NCBI RefSeq assembly: GCF_010550695.1
Contig: NZ_JAAGOB010000015.1
Location: 1-64,000 of the forward strand
Direction of reading: 5' to 3'
Length of the DNA: 64,000 nt
From: Phytoactinopolyspora alkaliphila
Lineage (GTDB): Bacteria > Actinomycetota > Actinomycetes > Jiangellales > Jiangellaceae
In this document: positions 54,075 to 62,134 of the stretch, one piece after another
How the letters are laid out: each line of letters starts with the position of its first letter
How positions within the stretch are numbered: position 1 is the stretch's first letter
Notes under the pieces: model-generated
Databases searched by the model: none
The model's input: only the letters and a program-made list of their open reading frames with translations
Told to the model about the DNA's origin: nothing
Position numbers and translations under genes: made by a program

Positions 54075-55756
54075 CCATCCGACGAACCACAACAGCCGTG
54101 GCCACCGGCGTGATCGCCGGCGCTCTGCTGCTCAGCGCCTGCGGGGGCGGTGACGACGGCAGCGGCGGCGAGGGTGGCGGCAGCGGCGACGGCCAGCCCG
54201 GCGGCGAGGTCAGGCCCGTCACCATCCACGCCACCAGCGCGAATCAGTTCGAGACGCAGTTCAACCCGCTGCTCGCGACGTACAACCAGGGCACTCGCGG
54301 ATTCATCTACGAGCCCCTGACGGTGTTCACCGCGATGGACCCCGGCAACGGCAAGCCGTGGCTGGCCGAGTCGATGGAGTTCAACGAGGACGGCACCGCG
54401 GTGACGTTCAGTCTCCGCCCGGACGTCACCTGGTCCGACGGTGAGGCGTTCACGGCCGACGACGTCGTGTTCACCTTCGAGACCATGCGTGACGAGCCCG
54501 CGACGAATGCCGGCGCGCTGCCGATCGCGTCCGCAAGCGCCGTCGACGACCTCACCGCCGAGGTGACCTTCGACAGCCCGGTATTCGCACTCGAGCCGTC
54601 GATCGGCAACATCACTCCGGTGCCGGAGCACATCTTCGCCGACGAGACGGTGGCGGAGTTCACCAATCCGGAGCCGGTCGGCACGGGGCCGTTCGTTCTC
54701 TCGGACTTCACCCAGCAGCTGTATACGCTCGAGGCGAACCCCAGTTACTGGAACGCCGACGAGGTGGATGTCCAGGAGGTGCGCTATCCGGCCTCTACGA
54801 CCCAGACATTCAACACGTCCCTGCAAGCCGGCGAGTTCGACTGGTCCGGCGGCTTCGTCGCCAATATCGACCAGATCTTCGTCGGCCAGGACCCGGAGCA
54901 CAACCACTACTGGTATCCGGGCGACGGGCTGGTGAACCTCCTGGTCAACCTTCAAAAGGAACCATTCTCCGATGTGGAGTTGCGCAAGGCGATCAGCCTT
55001 GCGATCGACCGTGAGGCACTCTCCACCACCGCCATGCAGGGCTACAACCCGCCGGCACACCCCACGGGCCTCCCTCTGCCGGCCTTCGAGTCCTTCCTCG
55101 AACCGGACCGGGCCGGTGACACCTTCACGCGCGACGTCGAGCAGGCGAACAGCATTCTGGACGCGGCCGGATACGAGGAAGGCGACGACGGCGTGCGGGT
55201 CGCCCCGGACGGTGAGCGGATGTCCTACGACCTGCACATCCCGTCCGACTGGGTGGACTGGGTGTCCATCGCCACGTTGCTCCAGGAACAGCTTGCCGAC
55301 ATCGGCATCGAAGCGGCACCGCAGGGCGTCTCGTTCGAGGCGTGGTTGCAGGGGCGCAACTCCGGAACGTACAGCATGACCATCGCCTCCGCGGTGGGCG
55401 GCGCGTCGCCGTACTTCCTGTATCGCGCCTTCATGAGCTCGGAGTACCAGGTGGAGCCCGGTGAGGACGCCGCCCAGAACTTCAACCGCTGGTACGACGA
55501 CACCACCGACGACTACTTCGACGCGTACGAGGCGAGCGACGACGAGGCGGAGCGGCTCGAAGCGATCCACGGCCTGCAGGGGATCGTCGCCGAGCAGCTT
55601 CCCCTGATCCCGCTGCTGCAGAGCCCCAACTGGTTCCAGTACCGCACCGAGTTCTGGGAGGGCTGGCCGAGTGAGGACAACCCGTACGCGCTGCCCGCGC
55701 CATACCAGTACCCGGACAACCTTCTTGTCATCACCAACCTGACGCCAGCCGGCTGA
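54071..55756 (+). CDS. Peptide ABC transporter substrate-binding lipoprotein
   Basis: The 561-residue family 5 binding protein (DppA/OppA/MppA relatives) has the leader VIAGALLLSACGGG with lipobox LSAC and a Gly/Ser-rich linker. The core shows ESMEFNEDGTAVTFSLRPDV, TWSDGEAFTADDVVFTFETM and LRKAISLAIDREALSTTAMQ. Family members carry peptides, muropeptides or oligosaccharides. The context here with NamZ favours a muropeptide or chitobiose-like ligand. Coupled to the GNAT gene by ATGA overlap. Confidence 0.93.
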   Translation: MTIRRTTTAVATGVIAGALLLSACGGGDDGSGGEGGGSGDGQPGGEVRPVTIHATSANQFETQFNPLLATYNQGTRGFIYEPLTVFTAMDPGNGKPWLAESMEFNEDGTAVTFSLRPDVTWSDGEAFTADDVVFTFETMRDEPATNAGALPIASASAVDDLTAEVTFDSPVFALEPSIGNITPVPEHIFADETVAEFTNPEPVGTGPFVLSDFTQQLYTLEANPSYWNADEVDVQEVRYPASTTQTFNTSLQAGEFDWSGGFVANIDQIFVGQDPEHNHYWYPGDGLVNLLVNLQKEPFSDVELRKAISLAIDREALSTTAMQGYNPPAHPTGLPLPAFESFLEPDRAGDTFTRDVEQANSILDAAGYEEGDDGVRVAPDGERMSYDLHIPSDWVDWVSIATLLQEQLADIGIEAAPQGVSFEAWLQGRNSGTYSMTIASAVGGASPYFLYRAFMSSEYQVEPGEDAAQNFNRWYDDTTDDYFDAYEASDDEAERLEAIHGLQGIVAEQLPLIPLLQSPNWFQYRTEFWEGWPSEDNPYALPAPYQYPDNLLVITNLTPAG

Positions 55757-55777
55757 CGAGGACGCGGCAGCTCTCTT

Positions 55778-56755
55778 ATGCGCTACCTCCTGCGCAAACT
55801 GGTGCTCTACGCGTTCATCGCGTGGGCCGCCGTGACGATGAACTTCCTCATCCCGCGGCTGATGCCCGGGGACCCGGTCACCCTGCTCGTCGACCGGGTC
55901 CAGGGACAAGTGGATCCAGCCGCGGTCGAGGCCCTGCGGGAGGCGTTCGGTCTCAGCGACGCGAACATCCTGCGGCAGTACATCGACTATCTGGGGTCGC
56001 TGTTCAGCGGCGATCTCGGGCTGTCCATCACCTTCTATCCGGTGCCGGTGGCCGACGTCGTCTCCGGTGCGATGCCGTGGACCATCGGGCTGATCGGCGT
56101 CACCACCGTGATCGGATTCGTGATCGGGACCGGTCTGGGCGTGCTGCTGGCCTGGCGGCGCGGCAGCTGGACCGACGGGTTCCTGCCCGGGCTGACCTTC
56201 CTCAACGCCATCCCGTACTTCTGGATGGCGCTGGTTCTCGTCATGATCTTCGCGGTGAACCTCGGCTGGTTCCCGGTCTCGGGTGCCCATACTCCGGGCC
56301 TGCGACCCGGCTGGAACGGTGAGTTCATCACGTCGGTGTTGTGGCACGCGCTCCTGCCCGCGATCACCATCGTGCTGGCCTCGTTCGCCAACTGGGTGAT
56401 CGGCATGCGGAACATGATGGTCACCGTTCTGGGCGAGGACTACGTGACGATGGCCGAGGCCAAAGGGCTGCCCGAGCGGACGGTCATGGTCCGCTACGCA
56501 GCTCGCAATGCGATCCTGCCGAGCATCACCGGCTTCGCGCTGTCCCTCGGCACGGTGGTGGGCGGCTCGATGCTGACCGAGGTGATCTTCAACTACCCCG
56601 GCGTCGGATACACCCTGTTCCAGGCGGTGAAGAATCAGGACTTCCCGCTCATGCAGGGCATGTTCCTGTACATCTCGGTCGCCGTGATCATCGCCAATCT
56701 GATCGCCGACGTGGTCTACGTCTTCTTGGATCCCCGCACCCGGCAGGAGGCATGA
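55778..56755 (+). CDS. dppB: Peptide ABC transporter permease (DppB type)
   Basis: This is a 325-residue permease with six helices, starting MRYLLRKLVLYAFIAWAAVT. It includes LIPRLMPGDPVTLLVDR and the EAA-loop region EDYVTMAEAKGLPERTVMVR. The end overlaps the ATGATG start of the next gene. It forms the pore with the permease half of the following fusion protein. Confidence 0.93.
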   Translation: MRYLLRKLVLYAFIAWAAVTMNFLIPRLMPGDPVTLLVDRVQGQVDPAAVEALREAFGLSDANILRQYIDYLGSLFSGDLGLSITFYPVPVADVVSGAMPWTIGLIGVTTVIGFVIGTGLGVLLAWRRGSWTDGFLPGLTFLNAIPYFWMALVLVMIFAVNLGWFPVSGAHTPGLRPGWNGEFITSVLWHALLPAITIVLASFANWVIGMRNMMVTVLGEDYVTMAEAKGLPERTVMVRYAARNAILPSITGFALSLGTVVGGSMLTEVIFNYPGVGYTLFQAVKNQDFPLMQGMFLYISVAVIIANLIADVVYVFLDPRTRQEA

Positions 56756-58620
56756 TGTCCCGCCGTCTGATTCCGGCATCGGGCAAAGTCCGGGCCGGCC
56801 TGATCATCGTCGCGTTTTTCCTCCTGCTGGCCGCGTTCGGGCCGATGGTGGCCCAGCACTCCCCCACGGCCAGCGGCCCGCACCTGTTGCAGCCGCCGTC
56901 GGCCGAGCACTGGATGGGGACCACGCAGCTGGGACAGGACGTGTTCGCCCAGTTCGCCCACGGCGCCCGGATATCACTGGCGGTCGGCCTGATCGCGGCT
57001 GTGGTCGCCAAGATCATCTCCATCCTGGTCGGCGTGATCGGCGGGTACTTCCGCGGCCTGACCGACGAGGCCCTCTACATCCTCACCGCCGTGTTCCTGG
57101 TGATCCCGGCGATGCCGCTGCTGATCGTGCTGACCGGCTATCTGCCCAGCCGCGGCGTCGAGTCCGTGGCTGTCGTCATCGCCATCACCTCGTGGGCCGG
57201 ATCCGCGCGGGTGTTGCGTGCGCAGACACTGTCCCTGCGGCGGCGCGACTTCGTCGAAGCGGCCCGGGCCACCGGCGAATCCCGGTGGCGGATCATCACC
57301 AGTGAGATCATGCCCAACGAGCTACCCCTGATCGCGTCCGGCTTCCTCTTCTCCGTCATCGCCGCGATCCTCGCCGAGGCGGGCCTGTCCTTCCTCGGGC
57401 TCGGCAGCCTGACTACCACCAGCTGGGGGTCGATGCTCTACTTCGCGCAGAGCTCCCAGGCGTTCCTCTTCGGCGCATGGTGGTGGTTCGTCCCGCCAGG
57501 CCTGGCGATCGCCCTGATCGGCGCCGGACTGGCGCTGATCAACTTCGGGGTGGACGAGTATGCCAACCCGCGGCTGCGAACCGGCAAGAAGCGGCGCGAC
57601 CGGTCCAAGGGCCGGCGCGCCCAAGCCCTGACCGTCGCTGGCAGTGGCCTGGCCGCCGCTGAGACGGTGCCTGCCGGCTCCGGCAGCGCAGAGGAGGTCG
57701 CCGGCGCGAGTACCTCAGCAGGCGGCCGCATCGGTGAGTCGGCTCTGACCGATTCAGGCGACGATCTCGACACCGCTCCAGCGGCGATCCGGCACAACCC
57801 CGTGGCCGGCGAACCGGTGATCGAGGTGCGCGACCTGAACGTGGAATATCCGACCGAGCACGGCGTCGTCCATGCCGTACAGGATGTCTCGGTCACCCTG
57901 CACCGCGGCGAGATCCTCGGCTTGGCCGGCGAGTCGGGAAGCGGCAAGAGCACGCTCACCAACACGATCACCCGGTTGCTGCGCAGCCCGGCTCGGGTGA
58001 CCGGCGGTTCGGTGCTGTACCACCGCCATGCCGGACGTGAGCCGATCGACGTGCTCACGCTTTCGGCGCCGGCCCTGCGGGCGTTCCGCTGGGCGGAGAT
58101 CTCCGTGGTCTTCCAGAGCGCCATGAATGCCCTCAACCCGGTGCTCACGGTCTATGCCCAGTTCGACGACGTCCTGCGGGTGCACCGGCCACGCATGTCC
58201 GCCCGCGAGCGGATGGCGCTGGCCCGCACCATGCTGGAGAAGGTCGGCATCGACCCGGACCGGGTCCGCTCCTACCCGCACGAGCTCTCCGGCGGGATGA
58301 AACAGCGGGTGGCCATCGCCATCGCCCTCGTGCTCGATCCGGACATCATCATCATGGACGAGCCCACCACCGCCCTCGACCTGCTGGTCCAGCGTGAGGT
58401 GCTCGACCAGATCATGTCGCTGCGGGACGAGTTCGGGTTCGCGATCATCTTCACCACACACGACCTCGCTTTACTGCTGGAGATCGCCGATTCCGTCGCG
58501 GTGATGAGATCCGGGCGCCTGGTCGAGTACGGACCCGCGCTCGACGTCTACCGGGCTCCAGGCCACCCGTACACGCGGATGCTCCTGCAGTCGCTGGCGG
58601 ACTTGGGAGCGAAGCTATGA
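56755..58620 (+). CDS. Peptide ABC transporter permease-ATPase fusion (DppC-DppD)
   Basis: This single 621-residue polypeptide joins two usual subunits. Residues 1-285 are a DppC-type permease (EAARATGESRWRIITSEIMP as EAA loop, then LAEAGLSFLGLGSLTTTSWG). Residues 285-365 are a basic then Ala/Ser/Gly-rich linker. Residues 365-621 are the ATPase, with Walker A GESGSGKSTL, signature ELSGGMKQRVAIAIAL, Walker B IIIMDEPTTALD and switch His in TTHDLALLLE. The start may be either ATG of ATGATG; the second has better spacing from AGGAGG. A frame break or missing stop was looked for and not seen. Confidence 0.92.
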   Translation: MSRRLIPASGKVRAGLIIVAFFLLLAAFGPMVAQHSPTASGPHLLQPPSAEHWMGTTQLGQDVFAQFAHGARISLAVGLIAAVVAKIISILVGVIGGYFRGLTDEALYILTAVFLVIPAMPLLIVLTGYLPSRGVESVAVVIAITSWAGSARVLRAQTLSLRRRDFVEAARATGESRWRIITSEIMPNELPLIASGFLFSVIAAILAEAGLSFLGLGSLTTTSWGSMLYFAQSSQAFLFGAWWWFVPPGLAIALIGAGLALINFGVDEYANPRLRTGKKRRDRSKGRRAQALTVAGSGLAAAETVPAGSGSAEEVAGASTSAGGRIGESALTDSGDDLDTAPAAIRHNPVAGEPVIEVRDLNVEYPTEHGVVHAVQDVSVTLHRGEILGLAGESGSGKSTLTNTITRLLRSPARVTGGSVLYHRHAGREPIDVLTLSAPALRAFRWAEISVVFQSAMNALNPVLTVYAQFDDVLRVHRPRMSARERMALARTMLEKVGIDPDRVRSYPHELSGGMKQRVAIAIALVLDPDIIIMDEPTTALDLLVQREVLDQIMSLRDEFGFAIIFTTHDLALLLEIADSVAVMRSGRLVEYGPALDVYRAPGHPYTRMLLQSLADLGAKL

Positions 58621-59429
58621 ACGACGACGTGATCCTCGAGGCCAGGAACCTCGTGAAGGAGTTCCGCACGGGCACCGGCGTCGGGCCACGCGGGGCGGCC
58701 AGGACCTTCCGAGCCGTGGACGACGTATCACTCGAGCTGCGACCAGGCAAGGTCACCGCGCTGGTAGGGCAGAGCGGCTCCGGGAAGAGCACCGTGGCCA
58801 GACTGATGGCGCAGCTATACCCGCTCACGTCCGGGGAGATCCGCCTGGACGGGCAGCCCACGGCAGCGACCCGCGGCCGGGCCTTCACCCGGTACTGCGG
58901 ATCGGTGCAGATGATCCTGCAGGATCCGTTCTCTTCCCTGAACCCGTTGCACCGCGTGAGCCACGTTCTCGGGCGGGCGCTGCGCATCCACGGGAACGCG
59001 GGCGCCGACGTCACAGAGGCCAGCCTGCGGCTGCTGGAACGGGTCAACCTCACCCCGCCCGAGCGCTATCTCGACCGGTTCCCGCACGAGCTGTCCGGCG
59101 GTGAGCGCCAGCGGGTGTCGTTCGCCCGGGCACTGGCCGCCACTCCGCGGGTGCTGCTCGCCGACGAGCCGGTGTCCATGCTCGACGTCACCATCCGCAA
59201 GGAGATGCTGGACCTGCTGGACCGGCTCCGGCGCGAGTCCCAGCTGGCCGTCCTGTACATCACCCATGACCTGGGCAGCGCCGAGGCGTACTCGGACGAG
59301 ACACTCGTGATGTACCGCGGCAAGGTGGTGGAGCGCGGATCGTCCCGGGCCCTGATCTCCGACCCGCAGCACGAGTACACCCAGCGGCTCCTCGCCGCTG
59401 CTCCCGACCCCCGCCGCCGCCTCCCCTGA
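58617..59429 (+). CDS. dppF: Peptide ABC transporter ATP-binding protein (DppF type)
   Basis: This is a 270-residue ATPase: Walker A VGQSGSGKSTVARLM, signature HELSGGERQRVSFARALA, Walker B LLADEPVSMLDV and switch His in YITHDLGSAEAYSDE. The C-terminal peptide-transport extension is short (QHEYTQRLLAAAPDPRRRLP). The ATG overlaps the previous TGA by four bases. It pairs with the ATPase half of the fusion protein. It ends the operon; repeat element B begins 26 bases later. Confidence 0.94.
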   Translation: MNDDVILEARNLVKEFRTGTGVGPRGAARTFRAVDDVSLELRPGKVTALVGQSGSGKSTVARLMAQLYPLTSGEIRLDGQPTAATRGRAFTRYCGSVQMILQDPFSSLNPLHRVSHVLGRALRIHGNAGADVTEASLRLLERVNLTPPERYLDRFPHELSGGERQRVSFARALAATPRVLLADEPVSMLDVTIRKEMLDLLDRLRRESQLAVLYITHDLGSAEAYSDETLVMYRGKVVERGSSRALISDPQHEYTQRLLAAAPDPRRRLP

Positions 59430-59454
59430 CCACCTTTGGCCACCTGGTCCCTTG

Positions 59455-59677
59455 GTCACCTGATCGTCGATATGTCGTCTGATCGCCCGCTCGGGGATGA
59501 TCAGATGGACAAACTGGGGCCAGGGGTGCAGGTTTGCCCTCTGGTCGCATCCCACGATGTGGGCGCTTCTGGATCAGATGGCATACCTGCAGCTGACACT
59601 GCGGTTGCGTCATCTGATCCGTACGCGTCCGCATGCTGTGACGACGTGATCAGATGACACATCGACGATCAGGTGGC
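59455..59677. repeat. GATCAG-type mosaic palindromic element, copy B
   Basis: Inverted ends of 22 bases lie at 59455-59476 and 59656-59677 (20 of 22 positions pair; core CACCTGATCGTCGAT). Inside are CTGATC or GATCAG motifs near 59478, 59500, 59572, 59613 and 59650, some paired as local stems. No coding frame of natural composition is present. It resembles copy A at 24939 in end sequence and motif density but differs in length and inner order. Confidence 0.7.
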
Positions 59678-59764
59678 AAACATGCGCGGCGGCCGCGTGC
59701 CTATTCCATCCCGGGCCGCGGAGGCCTATGCTGAAACGAGAGATTCAGCCTAGCTTGGGGGGCA

Positions 59765-60124
59765 ATGATGGCAAATCTCGAGAGGAAGTCATTCGACCAG
59801 CCCGATGAGTCGCGCACTCCGGAGAAGACCAAGGTCGACGTGATTCGCCTCGGCGGCACGAGCGTCGCCCGAATCACCTTCCAGCCGGGCTGGAGATGGG
59901 ACGAGTGCATCAAACCGGTCGCAGGCACCGACTCCTGTGAGGCCCGGCATGTGGGTGCGCTCATCTCCGGCCAGCTACACGTGGTCCACGACGACGGCTC
60001 CGAAGCCGATCTTGGACCCGGAGAAGCCTACGTGATCGAGCCGGGACACAACGCCTGGGTCGTCGGAGACCAGGAGGCCGTCGGTCTCGAGTTCGAGAGC
60101 GCCGAATCCTACGCCCGGGACTGA
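59765..60124 (+). CDS. Cupin-domain protein
   Basis: This 119-residue single cupin barrel has the two cupin motifs around GWRWDECIKPVAGTDSCEAR (motif 1 region) and EAYVIEPGHNAWVVGDQEAV (motif 2). The metal His set is incomplete by eye. GGGGGG lies just before the ATG. An inverted repeat GCTGAA/TTCAGC at about 59730-59749 could be an operator. Single-domain cupins of this size bind small ligands or act as isomerases. It converges with the exporter genes. Confidence 0.8.
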   Translation: MMANLERKSFDQPDESRTPEKTKVDVIRLGGTSVARITFQPGWRWDECIKPVAGTDSCEARHVGALISGQLHVVHDDGSEADLGPGEAYVIEPGHNAWVVGDQEAVGLEFESAESYARD

Positions 60125-60139
60125 GCCTTTTCCCAGGGC

Positions 60140-62134
60140 TCATGATTCGGATTCCTCCACAGCGGGTGCGGTGAACTGGCTGGCGTACAGCTCGTAGTAC
60201 GCCCCGCGCGCGCTGAGGAGTTCGCTGTGCGTGCCCTGCTCCACGATGCTGCCCTCCTGCATCACGAGGATCACGTCAGCGTCGCGGATGGTGGACAGCC
60301 GGTGCGCGATCACGAAGCTGGTCCGGTTGCTGCGCAACGCCGACATGGCCTTCTGCACGAGGAGCTCGGTGCGGGTGTCGACGGAGCTGGTCGCCTCGTC
60401 GAGAATGAGGATCTCCCGGTCCGCTAGGAACGCCCGCGCGATGGTGATCAGCTGTTTCTCGCCCGCGCTGACGTTGTCGCCCTCCTCGTCGATCACCGTG
60501 TCGTAGCCGTCGGGCAGCGAATGCACGAACCGGTCGACGTACGACGCCCGGGCGGCGGCGAGGATCTCCTCCTCAGAGGCGGCCGGGTCGCCGTAGGCGA
60601 TGTTGTCCCGGATGGTGCCTCCGAACAGCCAACTGTCCTGCAGGACCATGCCGATGCGGGATCGCAGGTCGGCTCGGCTCAGGGCGGTGACGTCCACTCC
60701 GTCCAGCGTGATCCGCCCGCCCTGCAGTTCGTAGAAGCGCATGATCAGGTTGACCAGTGTGGTCTTGCCGGCGCCGGTGGGTCCCACGATCGCCACCGTG
60801 GTGCCGGGCTCGGCCACCAGCGACAGGCCCTCGATCAACGACTTCTCCGGGTCGTAGCTGAAGGAGACGTCCTCGAACTCGACGCGGCCGCGCGGCACGG
60901 TGATCTCGGCCGCATCCGCTGGGTCGGGCACCTCCTCCGGTGCGTCCAGCAGCTCGAACACACGCTCCGCCGACGCCACACCGGACTGCAGCAGGTTCGC
61001 CATCGCCGCGAGCTGCGTCAGCGGCTGAGTGAACTGCTGGGAATACTGGATGAACGCCTGCACCTCGCCGAGGCTCATCGAACCGGACGCCACGCGCAGG
61101 CCGCCCACCACGGCGATCGCCACGTAGTTGAGGCTGCCGAGGAACATCATGACCGGGCGGATCAACCCGGAGATGAACTGCGCTTTGAAGCTGGCCTCGT
61201 ACAGCTCGTCGTTCTTGTCCCGGAACGCGGCCTCGGCCTCGTCCTGCCGGCCGAACACCTTGACCAGGGCATGACCGGTGTAGGCCTCCTCGACCTGGGC
61301 GTTGAGCCCGCCGGTGTGCGTCCACTGGGCGACGAACTGCTTCTGCGAACGCTTCGCGATCACCGCGGTGACGAGGACTGACACCGGCACCGTCACCAGC
61401 GCGATCACGGCGAGAATCGGGGAGATGACCACCATCATGGTCAGCACACCCACCACTGTCAGGAGCGAGGTGAGCATCTGGCTCATCGTCTGCGTCATCG
61501 TCTGCGAGACGTTGTCGATGTCATTGGTGACCCGGCTGAGCACGTCACCACGTGGACTGGCGTCGAAATGCCGCAGCGGCAACCGGTTGAGCTTGGTCTC
61601 CACGTCGGCACGCAACCGCAGCATGGTGCGCTGCACGATCTCGTTGAGCACGTACGCCTGAAGCCACGCGAACAGCGACGCCCCCACGTACAGCGCCAGC
61701 ACCCCGAGCAACACCCATTTCAGCGCTTCGAGGTCGACGCCCTGACCAGGGGTGAGATCCATGCTGGCGACCATGTCCGCGAACGTGCCCTGGCCGGCGT
61801 CGCGCAGCTGCTCGACCGCCTCCGATTTGGAGGCTCCCTCGGGCAGCTGACGTCCGATCACACCGGAGAAGATCAGGTCAGTCCCGTACCCCAGAATCCG
61901 GGGCCCGAGGACGTTCAGCGCGACACTCACGACGCCCACCACGACGACGAGCAGCACTCCGCGACGCTCGGGGCGCAGCCGTCCCAGAAGCCGCTTCGCG
62001 GACGGCCCGAAATTCATCGGCTTCCGCGGCGGAGCACCCATGCCACCGAACCCCGGCCCGCCCGGTCCGCGTCCGCCGGGCATCGGGCTCGCAGGCCGCG
62101 CCGTCGCGGCTGCCGTGCTGGACCCGGTGCTCAT
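60140..62134 (-). CDS. ABC exporter half-transporter, canonical ATPase site
   Basis: This 664-residue half-transporter has a long Pro/Gly-rich N-terminal tail (about 45 residues), six helices, and an ATPase with GPTGAGKTTLVNLIMRFYEL, signature NVSAGEKQLITIARAFL (a variant of LSGGQ), Walker B EILILDEATSSVDTRTE and switch His in FVIAHRLSTIRDADVIL. The ATG at 62134 overlaps the stop of the partner gene, with GAGGAGG upstream. Together they form one heterodimeric multidrug-type exporter. The substrate is unknown. Confidence 0.93.
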   Translation of the reverse strand: MSTGSSTAAATARPASPMPGGRGPGGPGFGGMGAPPRKPMNFGPSAKRLLGRLRPERRGVLLVVVVGVVSVALNVLGPRILGYGTDLIFSGVIGRQLPEGASKSEAVEQLRDAGQGTFADMVASMDLTPGQGVDLEALKWVLLGVLALYVGASLFAWLQAYVLNEIVQRTMLRLRADVETKLNRLPLRHFDASPRGDVLSRVTNDIDNVSQTMTQTMSQMLTSLLTVVGVLTMMVVISPILAVIALVTVPVSVLVTAVIAKRSQKQFVAQWTHTGGLNAQVEEAYTGHALVKVFGRQDEAEAAFRDKNDELYEASFKAQFISGLIRPVMMFLGSLNYVAIAVVGGLRVASGSMSLGEVQAFIQYSQQFTQPLTQLAAMANLLQSGVASAERVFELLDAPEEVPDPADAAEITVPRGRVEFEDVSFSYDPEKSLIEGLSLVAEPGTTVAIVGPTGAGKTTLVNLIMRFYELQGGRITLDGVDVTALSRADLRSRIGMVLQDSWLFGGTIRDNIAYGDPAASEEEILAAARASYVDRFVHSLPDGYDTVIDEEGDNVSAGEKQLITIARAFLADREILILDEATSSVDTRTELLVQKAMSALRSNRTSFVIAHRLSTIRDADVILVMQEGSIVEQGTHSELLSARGAYYELYASQFTAPAVEESES

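Noticed and set aside
53981-56779. Minus strand frame of 932 codons
   Set aside because: It is antisense to the peptide transporter genes, and is His/Asp/Arg/Gly-rich with no domain.
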